Positions 43,416 to 54,700 of a stretch of DNA of 64,000 nucleotides are shown in pieces. The stretch is from contig CM056874.1 in NCBI GenBank assembly GCA_029876055.1, forward strand, positions 6,262,001-6,326,000. Reading direction: 5' to 3'. This stretch comes from Madurella fahalii. Taxonomy: Eukaryota; Ascomycota; Sordariomycetes; Sordariales. A program made the position numbers and the translations under genes. The notes beneath the pieces are model-generated. The model was not told the origin of the DNA. It did no database searches and saw nothing but the letters and a program-made list of their open reading frames with translations. Each line of letters starts with the position of its first letter. The first letter of the stretch is position 1.

Positions 43416-44316
43416 ATTCGCTGCTACCAGTTCAGTAGCTTCTCGCTGCCAAAGTATTAGTTAAGGGTTTGGTTGATGCAAGACGAGATAACTAGGTCCC
43501 GTTTCGCAAGGCAAGGCAACCAGTCCTTATATATAAGGCACTGTACGATTCAACTTTACGCCTAGCGTCCGGGTCCGTCTACAGATGCGGCTTCGGCTCG
43601 AGCTAACAAGCCGAGGCAGCAACAAGCTCAGTGAACACCCTAGCCAGTGCGTTGTCCTCAACTACGTAAACGAGTGTGAACGTCCATATTGTTTCTAGAC
43701 AACACGTCTGATATGTAACTACACCTTTGATACGAACAAAAAAGTGGCCCAACCGCCCTCCCATTACTTGTATTTACAGCCCATTTGTTTTACTCTATTA
43801 GGGTTAGGGTTAACCCCTTTTTCATTCAAGACATCGCGCTGACTGGACTCACAAGCAGGCAGTGTCCTAAGTACGCACTGTCAAGCAGCAAGTAGACATA
43901 GAGCTGGATTCGATACTATCATGCTACCATGCAAAGACAGCTAGCAAAGTCCTAGTTACTGTGAGAATTCCTACCGCACCGCGAGTTACCAGTCCGACAC
44001 CAACACTCCCAACTAGAAAAAGATATTAGAACCCGGACCAGATACGAAACCCAAGACCAAAACCCCTCCATGCATGCTATGCACTCGCAGAGTAATATAA
44101 AACGTGCCGCTTGTCAATGATTGAGTTCAGCTGCGGGCACCTTAATCCACCATCATATGGTAGTATATACGTAACGATACCAGTGCGTGCGCACATTAGT
44201 GTCTCAACCGCTGATGGCGCCCAAACTTTCGAACCGAGTTAGTAGCAACAAACGCTATTCTAGTGCCGACAAGGCACGGGCAGTGCTTTCCGAACCCGCG
44301 TGACAACGACCATCGT
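43416..44316. other. Intergenic with short telomere-like tract
   Basis: Lies between the start of the RING-like orphan and the stop of Cul3 (both minus strand). Contains TTAGGGTTAGGGTTAACCCC at 43798-43817. No gene recognised. Confidence 0.5.
43798..43817 (+). repeat. Interstitial telomere-like repeat
   Basis: Two TTAGGG units run directly into TTAACCCC, so the tract has a short head-to-head (inverted) form. TTAGGG is the usual telomere unit of filamentous ascomycetes. Confidence 0.6.
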
Positions 44317-46988
44317 TCACGCCAGGTACCGATAGGCCGCCACATCACCCTCGACCCGCTCGAGGTACTCCCGCACTAGTAAGTCCTCGATCCGCTTCTT
44401 GATCAGTGCTATCTCGGGCTTGAAACGGCCCGCTAGCTGACTGATCACCTCGGTGGTTAGCCGAGTATGACTCAGCTCTTTGCGTTGCCTGTGCGCATCC
44501 GTGTTAGCACCTGGACCGTAATGTTTGGGAGTGGCCCCCGGGGGGAGGAGGAGGAGGGGAATGGGGCTACTGACTTCATGATCCTCACAATCGCCGCATC
44601 AATAACATGTGCGCGCGTCTGGTCATTTTTGCGCTCAGTCTCCTTCCGCTCCTCATCACCTTCCACCTTGGATGTGCTGCTGATGACGGGTGCCTTGATC
44701 TTGATCGTCTTGCTGACGAACTGCGTGTTGAACGAGAACTTGTCCGACATCTTGACCGTCTTGGAGAGTGGCTCCTTGGCGAGGACCCTCGACTTTGGCG
44801 GTATCGAGAGCGAGCCCAGGGTCCTGACAAGATCTTGGGCGGGGATGTTGGTCTTGGCTTGGATCTCCTCAAAGGTCAAGCTCTCACCCTCAGCGAGGTC
44901 GTTGAAAAGCAAGAGAACAATCATGCCATACGTGGAAACATTCATTTCGTAGCGCCGCTCTTTGCTCAACGGCCCGCTCTCCTTCCCAGCGACCTTGGGA
45001 AACACGCACTTGATATCTGCGGTACCGGCCGAGGCCACCCAGGTGAGGACTCTTCCGCTCCTGTCCTTGAGGTAGTATTTGAAGAAACTCTCCTGGAGAC
45101 GCTTGATCGACGGAGGAAAGACGCAGTCCACCTTGACACCAGTCTCCTGAACGGCGCCGCGACCCATTACCTCCGGTGGCCAATTGTTGGTGGTGAGGAC
45201 ATGGATGCCGAGGTCGATGTTCTTCGTGTCGACGTCCCCGAGGTTGCGGATGTGGTCCCGGTAGTTCTCCGACAGGTCCTTGGAGAGTTCCATATCCTTG
45301 AACATGCCTTCGAACTTGGCAGTGAAGTGATTTCCCATCTCTGCCCTCATTCGACGAACTAATTCCTTCTCAATGTGTATCTCGGATTTGTTGTGCAGCA
45401 ACCTCCGTGCCAGGTGCTTCTGGTAGTATCTCTCAAACATGTCTCGGTCGGCGAGATAGCGGAGCAGCACAATGGCCTTTTGCAGAACGACCTCGACGTC
45501 CTCGTCCGACTTGCCCTTGAGGCCCCGTTTCAAGCTGTCATCGATAAAGAGCGATACGAATTCCGAACACCGGCTAAACATGTTGATGAAGTCGGCAAAG
45601 CTCTTGGTTACGGCGGACTGAAGGACGAGGTCTTGATTGAAGCAGATAGTTGACAGGTTGTCGAACTTGTCCTTGAGTTGCAGGACATCATCAACCCACT
45701 TGATTGCCGCCGCTGTCTGCTGGGCGGCTGCGGTCATGGGCTGCGGCTTGGACCTGTCGGCGCCTTCGGCTGCATCCTCGGCGTCAGCGGCGCCAGCAAC
45801 CGGGGCGGAGAAGTCGGTGTTCTTGAGCGTCTGCTCGATTTCTAGACCAAGCTCCATCACTCGGTTCTGGAGGATCATCTTCAGGGCGTTCTTAGACTTA
45901 TCGACCCTGGAGATGAGCTGATAGAGGATAGAGAGGTCTTCGTAACGGTCGTTGTCGATCATGCTCTTCATGCCGCTACCCTCCATAGCAAGGAAGTCAT
46001 CCAATCTTGCTACGATGAGCTCTTGCTCGACGACGTGTGTGATTTTATCGGTTGTGAGAATGGAGAGGGATGTGTTGCATCGATCCTTCTCCTCGCTGAG
46101 ACGGCGTTGCGTGTGGCGGAGCCAAGTGCTGGCGTTGGATTCCCGAAGCAGCTTTTCGCACTCGTTCTTGTAGAAGGCCTCGCTCGCGCGGAGGAAGCGG
46201 GGCTCGAAGACAGTCAAGTAGAGCTTTGTGTTTTCCACTTCATCATCCGTCTCGTATAGATCCTCCAACATGGAGCTCATTTGGCGCAGAAGAGCGCGGT
46301 CGATAATGTCTCCGTCTCTCTCCATGTTGACCAAGTCGAGCATGACGGCGTTGACGATGTCGAAGATGACAAAAGGCTGATCCAGTTGCTCGGCAGCGCT
46401 GCCCAGGCTGTTCCGGAGGATGTGGTCCCTAAAGAGGCCGATGGTCGCCGCAAATATGGAAGGCTGCTTAGACTCGGCCGTGTAGCAACGCTCGAGGTAC
46501 ATGAGGATGTCGGCAATCATGTTCATAGACATGTTGTGATCCTCCCATGTGGTGCGAATCCCCCTGAGAAACCTCTCGCCCGTCTGACGCCGTTCATGGG
46601 CACTCGACCCCGGCATCTGCAGCAAGGCAATGCTGACGAGGTTGCTCGAGACGAGCTCGGAAATGTTGGGCAGGACGTGGACGCGGAACCATTCCTCCTC
46701 AAAGGACTTGACCTTCTCGTACAGAAGCTGGCCTTTCTTGCGGAGGACGATCTTGTACGAGGCTCGGTAGAGGTGCTCGAACGAGAGTCGACTAGCGTTC
46801 TTGTTGTGGATGTCGGTTAGGGCGCCGCGGAGGATGTCCCAGCAGGGCTCGAATTCGCTGGTATCCTTGCTCATTATCGGCTTGGGTCATGTCAGACGTC
46901 AGAATGCGGTCGACACTGTGAACGGAAAGGGGTTTCTGTAGCGACATACCCTCCGGATTGGCCGGATCTTGTTTGGCCTGGAAGCCAT
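44317..46988 (-). CDS. cul3: Cullin-3
   Basis: Scaffold of CRL3 (BTB-adaptor) ubiquitin ligases. Three exons on the minus strand: 46988-46950, 46880-44575 and 44488-44317, 838 residues. Exon 1 codes MASRPNKIRPIRR; it was added because the same KIRP-RR element begins fungal Cul3 proteins as I recall, and the splice (GTATGT...CCAAG, CTGAC branch) keeps frame. A shorter start at 46874 is possible. The cullin repeats begin WDILRGALTDIHNKNASRLS; the cullin homology domain includes DRDMFERYYQKHLARRLL and STYGMIVLLLFNDL. The neddylation domain has IVRIMKQRKELSH, with the acceptor Lys (782) encoded by a codon split AA|G by the last intron, and ends REYLERVEGDVAAYRYLA. An Ala/Pro-rich insert lies near residue 375. 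Shares a divergent promoter with ZIM17. Confidence 0.95.
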
Positions 46989-47713
46989 CGTCGTTGTGTG
47001 GTTACCTCGGCGTCCTTGACAAGGAGGTTCGAAGAGCGTGAGAGAATCCGAGAAGGTTGCCGTCGCCGAGCCTTGACTTTGAATAATCGGCGGGGTTGTG
47101 TGAAAGGGCTGCAATTCGCCAGCGGGTGTCGATTCAAAGCAGCTAGAGTTATAGTTTGAGACGGCGCTGCCGCCGGGAAGCGCTTTGTGCAGGCCGATCC
47201 CCGGCAGTCGGCACCGGGCCCTTTAGTGGAAGCGGCCGGGTCGACAGGGTTAACTAGGACCAAAGGCGACAGAAGAGCAGTGTCAAGACATTGGCCAGCT
47301 TGTCAGCATCGTTGGGGAATGCGTCTCGGAATGGTACGTGTCTTCGAACTCTAAAATCCGGGAATATGAAGGTGGCGAAGGCGTGGCGCCAATGAGTAGC
47401 TCGGAGCTTCCAAAGATCCCAAACCCCACGATACCGCGTGCCTGACGATGGATGGAGCTCTTTGCAGTCCCTCCCAGGCCCTTGCCCCCACTTTTCAATT
47501 GCCCCTCCATGGCGGAAGAAACGCTGATTTGCTGCCGATCGACATGGCCTGGCACCGCCTGGCGGGTCTTATCGATAAAGAATTTTGAGAGATCGAAGAG
47601 ACATGACGAGCGTCTCATTGATTCTTACCAATTCGTTCAACACTTGAACAGCATTTGCTCAATCCGCCCATTTCCTCCCACACACCTTCAAGTTGCTTGC
47701 CAGAAATTTAGCC
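46989..47713. promoter_or_regulatory. Divergent promoter Cul3/ZIM17
   Basis: 725 bp between the two starts. It includes CTTATCGATAA at 47568-47578, 136-146 bp upstream of the ZIM17 start. Confidence 0.45.
47568..47578. promoter_or_regulatory. CTTATCGATAA site upstream of ZIM17
   Basis: Eleven of the twelve bases of the palindrome found upstream of NOP2, at a similar distance from the start codon. Regulatory role is inference. Confidence 0.25.
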
Positions 47714-48518
47714 ATGGCCTCCCGACGCGTGTTCTCCTCCTCAATACCCTGTATAACGCGGCTCTCCTCGTCAGCGCCATCCCGAGCAGCAACAGCAGCA
47801 GCAGCAGCAGCGCGCGGCGCCCTTCTGCGTCAGAACCTCCTCCAGCCGCAAAGACGACAACAACTGCCCTTCATCCGCCTCGCGCACTCGATTCCGCGGC
47901 CCCGAAACCCGTCTCCGTTCAAAGAGCAGCAGAAATCCACACCAACCTCGTCCGCATCATCAGCAACAACTACAACAACAACATCATCATCAACTAATCC
48001 CTCCGAACAACAACAACCATCACCCACTCACCAAACTCCCTCCTCCTCCTCCCCCCTCCTCGTCCGCAGGAGGAAGCGACGCCAAAAAACCCAACGTCCG
48101 CCAGCAGCCGCACTACGAGCTGACCTTCACCTGCCGGCCGTGCGGGCACCGCTCGCGCCACGCCGTCTCCAAGCAAGGGTACCACCACGGCTCGGTGCTG
48201 ATCGCGTGCCCGGGGTGCCGCAACCGGCACGTCATCAGCGACCACCTGCGCATCTTCGGGGACAAGGCCATGACGGTCGAGGACCTGCTCCGGGAGCGCG
48301 GGGAGCTGGTCAGGCGGGGCACGCTGGACGAGGACCTCGAGTTCTGGGAGGACGGGAGCGTGACGGAGCGGGAGGTGATGGCGGAGACGGAGGGAAGGGC
48401 GGGGAAGGGGAATAGCGCCTGGGGCCTTTATGCCGAGGGAGGGGAGAGGGTGGATGATGATGCGCCGCCTGGGTCGAGCTTCAAGAGCGTTAGGCCTGGA
48501 GAGGCCAGGCAGGAGTAA
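47714..48518 (+). CDS. ZIM17: Mitochondrial DNL zinc finger protein Zim17/Hep1
   Basis: Hsp70-escort protein that keeps the mitochondrial Hsp70 soluble during protein import. Start at 47714 (MASRRVFSSSIPCITRLSSS) gives an Arg/Ser/Ala-rich presequence; the zinc finger reads YELTFTCRPCGHRSRHAVSK, then GSVLIACPGCRNRHVISDHL and RIFGDKAM, with two CxxC pairs and the family's HxISDHL element. The presequence frame and the zinc-finger frame differ. The low-complexity stretch between (runs of CAA, CAT and TCC) makes the junction uncertain: one in-phase solution is an intron 47829-48069 (GTCAGA...CGCAG), another is a frameshift within repeats. The acidic tail (VEDLLRERGELVRRGTLDED onward) ends ARQE. 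Convergent with UTP20, 236 bp away. Confidence 0.85.
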
Positions 48519-48754
48519 AGACGTGTGAGGTCCTGGTTGAAAGTTGGGAAGGGGATGGATGATGTATGATACGGGGGAAGGTGTTTCAAATGATGGTGTT
48601 TTAGCGTGGCATGGCATACCCAGAGAGACATCTCCGGTCTCTAGTGTAATTTTACTTTTTAAGACTAGACCAAATCTATACCCCATTCAAAGCAAACACG
48701 AAAGAATTGCATTGATCACATTGTCATTCAGATTCCGTACAGATATTACCCCCC

Positions 48755-51700
48755 TCATTGAAACCCCCTCCGATGATCCCTCTGCTCCTGTCCCTTTGCT
48801 TTCCTCTTCTCCTTCTTCTTCTCAAACTTTTTCCTCTTATCCCTCCCGTACTTCTCAGGAGCCGTGATGGCTTCGATCTTGCGCTTGCTCGACCTCTGCT
48901 GTCGCCTCTCCCGGATGCGCTCGCCCACGGCCAGCAGCGCCTTGGTGTACTCTGCACTCCCCAGCTTCCGCTGCAGCATCTCCATGATGGTCAGCGCCTT
49001 GGCCTTCAGCGCCTCATACCGCGTCTTGAACACGTCGTTGAGCGAGAAGGGCGCGCGGATCGATGGGTCTGTGAGGTTGCGCAGCGGCCTGAGGATCGTC
49101 TTAATCGACGCCAGCAGCGTTTCGCTGGGCGTCTTGAGACAAAACGCTTCGACGAGGTCCATGGCAGCCAGCTTGCTAACGAGCATCTCGGGCTTGGGCT
49201 GGCGCTCCTTGCGAATGATGGACGAGAGTTTCCAGAAGAGGTACTTGATGTCCGCGTTCTGCACAGATTCTTTGGCATCGTTGTCTGCGTCTTCTTCTGC
49301 TTCGTCGCCCTCTTCTACGTCGGTCTTGCCAGAGTCGAGGTAGCCGCCGAGAAACATGAGAACCTGGACGGCCTCCTGAGCAAGTGCCTCGTCGACTTCG
49401 GGCGCCGAAAGGATGCCGAGTGATAGCCGGACCAGGTCGTTCACGTCCTCAGCATCAAGCTCCAGTCCGTGCGAGCCCGCAAGCGGCAGCGTCTGAACGC
49501 CCTTGGTAACGTTCCTGGCGAAGTCTGCCAAGTACATACTGAGAAGCCTGATGGCCGTAAGCTTCACGGTAGGGTTTGAGTGCGCTAGACACGCCTGGAC
49601 CTCTGCCCACAGCTCGCTAGAGTCCTGCACCAGAACCTTCTGCGGGTGCTTCTGGACCAGTGTCTGCAAGGTGATGAGAGCAGTATTCGCAAGCTCCCAA
49701 TCGGATTCGAGAGCCTCCTCATCCCCCAAGACATGTGTGAGCTTGTCAACGACAAGGTTAACGTCCTTGTTGTCCTTGGTGCTCGGCTCCCGACCTTCAA
49801 AGTAGAGCCCAAATGTATGAAGAGCAAGCTTCAGCACCGCAGCATTGTCTTCCTGTTCTACCCACGACCGCAACAGAGTTAGGAACTTCGACAGCCGCTC
49901 CTTGTCGGCCACATGGAAGATCTCCTTGATCAGCTCACCGGCCGCCAGCCGGCACTTCTCACTGTCATCGTTGGCCAGGACGAATACCAGAGGAATGAAA
50001 CACGTCGCTGCCACCTCCTGCGCGAACTCGTCCGCCGACTTCTTCAGCAGGAGGTTGATGACCTCCATAACCGACAACCGTCCGCCTTCGCGCTCGTACT
50101 TGAGGTTGGCCACGATGAACTTGAGCTGCTTCTCCCATCTGTTCCTCTTCTGCGGATAGTCACGAAGGAACTGGAAAAAGGCACCGCGCGCCAGGTCCCG
50201 CGTATCCTTGTCATCGTTGGTGATCATCACAGTGCCGACATGGTCGAGCGTGTCATACACTACGGCCGTCTCAAGCTTGCGGTCGAGGACGGACCGCAAG
50301 AAGTTAAACGTAACATGGCGATACAACGGTTCCGTCAGGTCGTCCTTCAACTTCCCGAGCAGCATGTCAAGCGCGACGTCCTTCATGGGGATCTCGCGCC
50401 GGTCCCGAAGAATGACAGAGATAAGCTTCAATGCCGACTGGGCCAGATCGGATGTGGTGGTAGGAGACATGGAGATGGCCTTGATCGCTTCCTTGTGAGC
50501 GACCTTGTAGAGATTGCTAGAGTCCCCGTTCTTGAACGGGACCTTGACAAGGACGTTGAGGATCTTGAACGCCGCAATTTTAACCTCCTCCTCGGATGAC
50601 AGCACGGCGTCACCCAGTATCGGCAGGAACCCAGCGATGTTTCCAGGCGTGCGGAGGCTGTCGTACTTCTTCAGGACGGCCCTGAGGATGTCAATAGCAA
50701 ACCGGATGAGCTTGTAAGTATGTTTGCTGGTCACGCCGCCATCGCTCTTTTTGGCCGCTTTCTGGACAAGGTATCTCTTCAGGCGGGGATCAATCTTGGG
50801 CGCTGCCTCCGGCTTCTGGCTCTTGTAGACTTCTTGGATAACCTCGTAGCAGAATATTAAAATGTCTTGCGATGCTGCGGCCGGGTTTTCCAAGAGTCCC
50901 TTGGTGATGCGGGTGAGAAGTTCGTCGATTTTCCGCACCGTCCGGAGGTCAAGCTTTTCTAGAAGGAGAGACTGCAAGGGCATGGTGAGGTCACCAAGAC
51001 GCGTGATAGATGCCGTCTTGGCAATCAACTCCATGGAATCTTGACTCTTGCTGCTCTTGACTTCTTTCATCTTGCTCACGTACTCTTCGGCGTCCTTCTC
51101 CTGGCCCGCGACTCCAAAGATGTCATCCATGATGACCGCCATGATAGATGGGAGGCAATAATCGAGCTCGCCTTGATTGAAGACTGGGATTGCGACCAGC
51201 AGAATGGAATGCATGGTGTAGGAGAGGACATGTAATTGGTACCCCTTGGTGAGCGCACCACGCAGCTCTTTGAGAATGAACTCGAACTTTTCGGGACCAA
51301 GGATGCCGGCAATCTTGGCAAGCGTGTCTCTGGCCATCTCACGAGAGTCCCACGCTTTGCTGCGGAGGATGTGGCAGATATCGGTGAGGACGCCAGGGAG
51401 CTTTTCGTTAAGGCCCTCATCTGGGAGGAGGGTGAGGAGCTTTGCAATGATGACTCCCACTGGAACCCTGGCGCTAACAGTCGTCTCGTCCTTCTCGTGA
51501 ATATACTTCAGCAGCGTCGGTAGGAAGTTGTTGACAATCTCAGCACCAAGCCTTTCTTTATCAGGCAACGTTGTGGCGAGTCGGCGCGGCTTGGTGTCGG
51601 CTACCGCTTCCCCGTCTATGTCCATCGCATCATCCGGTTGCTGAGAGACGACGGTGCGCAGCACGTCAACCTCCCTTTCAAGTAACCGAATGACGCGCTT

Positions 51701-54700
51701 CTGCCAGTCCGGCTTGGACTCAACATAAGAGATAAATCGACGAAGAATTGCCCGATACTGTTGCCACTCCAGTGATGCGGTCAAAGCTGCGATCGTATTT
51801 GTTGCCTGCGCACTCAGGCCATGGTCATCGCCGCTCTCGGGACGGTCGAAGATGAAGTGTTCAAAAAGGGGGATGAAGAACTGGCTGATGTGTTTGCTGC
51901 GGAGCTCGCTCTTTTCATTTGCGGCCTCCAGCAGACGAAGTGCCTGAAGCTGTCTTGATACCGCCGGGCTCATGATGTGAAAAAAGAAGGCACTGTCTGA
52001 CTCGTCGGATTCAGGGACTAAGGGGGCCAAATCCGCTACCGGTTCCCATTGAGGGAGATGAGCGGCAAGAAACCCAAAGACGCGTAAGATCTCGCGGCGG
52101 ACGGTCTCTGATGGATCTCGAGAGCCAGAATAGATGGCCGGTAGGATAACACTGGACAGAACCTCGACAAATGCAGCCTGCTGCGGCCCCGCCCAGGCTG
52201 ACTCGCTTGCCGAGATAAACTTGCAGAGCCCATCCGCAGAGTTGGATGAAAGTACACCAAATTCTTCGTCCTGCTGAATGTAGTACAGGAGGTTGTGGAG
52301 CAGTGGCATCCATTGGTCGATCGTAAAAGGCGTCTCGCGTTCCTTGGTTATAGAGTTAAACGCCGAGAGCCGTGTGTTATAGTCGGGCTCATCCAACCGT
52401 CTTGCGAGGTAGGAATTGAGATCGCGACAAATCTCTGCCACCTCCTGTGCCCATGGCTCGCGCGACGCAAACACTGCTAGAACTTCGGCAAGTGTCTGTC
52501 TGTTCTGCTTGTCTTTGAAGAATCCAAACAAGGAGGAAATGGTGCTGTACACCTGGCTCTTCAGAGCTTCATTACCCTGTAGATCTTCTAGAATAATGAA
52601 CCGTTTCAAAATTAACAATATTGAACCTTTGATCTTGGGATTGACCTTGCGGGACGGTTGGTTGAGCAGGAATGTGGCGATTTCAACCATGTCCTGGACG
52701 CTAGTCGACGTCTCCACAAGAGGAGAGAGAGTGACGACTGTGTCCACGGCGGTACCGAGTAAATCTCTCCCAATCTCGGGTTGGTCACGAAGCAGATGGC
52801 TTATCTCCTTGAGGATGAGGTCCATGTTCGGGTCCAAGAGTTCAGATTTGATCAGTTCATTGAACTCGGATTCCGTTGCCGGAGCAAGGGCAAGGTCTAC
52901 GAGGCTCTTGAGAATGTCGAGCGCAAAGACCTTCACCTCGTCCCTGGCTTTCTGGATCCCGAGGGTCTCCACGACCTTAGGCAGAATCCTCCTGTCGATA
53001 GAGAAGAACAAGGCAGGTTTCGGCAGGACAGACCAAGTGGCCAGGAGCCTCCAGGTAGCCGATACACCCTGTGTGGTTTCCGCTGGCAGTTTCTCGATCC
53101 GAGGACTGATAATCTCCCGGACCATCACCACCTGGTACGGCGTCCAGTCAAAGCTTTGGGCATTTTGAAACAGCTTGCACAGACACTTCAACGCCGTGGT
53201 CCTCGCCACTTTGTATAGCGAGGCATTCTGGACCTGGTCGACTTCTTCCGAGTCGTCCTCCGAGCTACCCCCGACCTGTCGACAGGCATAGATGAGGCAA
53301 TACAGAACGGCGTTTACAAGGGCTTCCATATATGAAGAGACACTTGTGCCAAGCTCGTTGATAACGGCCTCGATCATGTTGAGAAGGCCGACCTGTTTCC
53401 GGACCGGAAGAGCCTCGTGGACGAACGCGCTCTCGCGGAGGCCGTGTGCATCGACGATGCGGATGCTCCGGAGGTCACCAAGAGCGATGTCTAAGAAGCT
53501 GCCCATGTCATCCACGTCTAGCTGACGGATGACAGCCAGGCGTGTGGCGTGGAGGCCGTGCCGGCCGCTAGCAACACCCTTCTTCGAGATTGTGCGGCCA
53601 TATAGAAGGTGCAGGAGAACCGGCATGATTTCGGGGCGGTGTTCGGGTTGGATTTTGTTGTCTCCCTGGAAGAAGACGGTGAGTTCGTTCTTGAACCTGG
53701 CCTCGTCAAGGAGGTACTCGAGGTGTTCTTGGTACGGCTTGACGCCGTCGTTCTTCCAGGCAAGAATTGCCTTGAGAGCCAACTTCTGCACCTCAATATC
53801 GCCATTTGCCAGCAGCTTCAAAAGGGCAGAGTAAACCCTCTGACTTTGATAGAGTACCCTCGGGTTATTGAATTGCGAAAACACTCCGACGAGAGCTTTC
53901 CGGTCTGGGAGTGACCAACTCCCTTCGGGATGCTCATCAGCATCAGCATCGGCATCCTCAAGAGAGGTTTCGCCCTCGTCGGTGAAAGAAAACAGATAGG
54001 GAACCAGTTTTCTAGATCGCTTCTCGGCTAGGCCGGGCAAAGCGGAGAATGCCTTGAGCGCCTTGCTACGCGCGCGCTCTGTGCGAAGCTCGACGATTTT
54101 CTGGCCCTCTTCAAAGGTGCTGAGCATATCTTGTGATGGGTCCTCCATGACGTTTCCGGTGGCTTCGGCAGTTTCGTGTAGACCAATGACATTCAAACAC
54201 TCGAAGTTGGTCAAAGCCCCATGGTTGTCCTCGGCAGGCGGCTTGTAGGGCCCAGTCCATTGCGGCGATGGCACTCCCAACCAGTCAAAGGCCAGATCCG
54301 CTAATGCCTCCTCCCCAGGCTTGCTTTCTGCAACCTTCTTCATTGCTTCGACGGCGTCGTCCCAGACGGGAGATAATGGCACTGTCGTCATGCCAAACAA
54401 GAATGCCGGAATCGCTCGGATTAGCCAAGAGTTTTGGTCAATGTGGGAGTAAATCTGGCCGAGCTTTCGAAGGTGTACGGCAATGGTCCGCACGTTCTGC
54501 AGATTCAAGGGGAGTTCTTCGATTTGAATCATAGTTGCCAACGCTGAGTTTGAATCAGGAGTGACATCTAGGACATCCAAGATTTTCAGTGACGCCAATC
54601 TTAAGTCGTGGGAGGGAGCTGAGAGGTTGAGTGTCAAGCTCTTGACCAGGGGATCTTCTTCCTCCTGTTGGCCGTCACCCCCATTGTTTGTTTCGGGGGT

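Noticed and set aside
44472..44574. C-terminal end SVAPFPSSSS... on the Cul3 frame
   Set aside because: This is intron read-through; splicing restores the conserved neddylation tail ending YRYLA.
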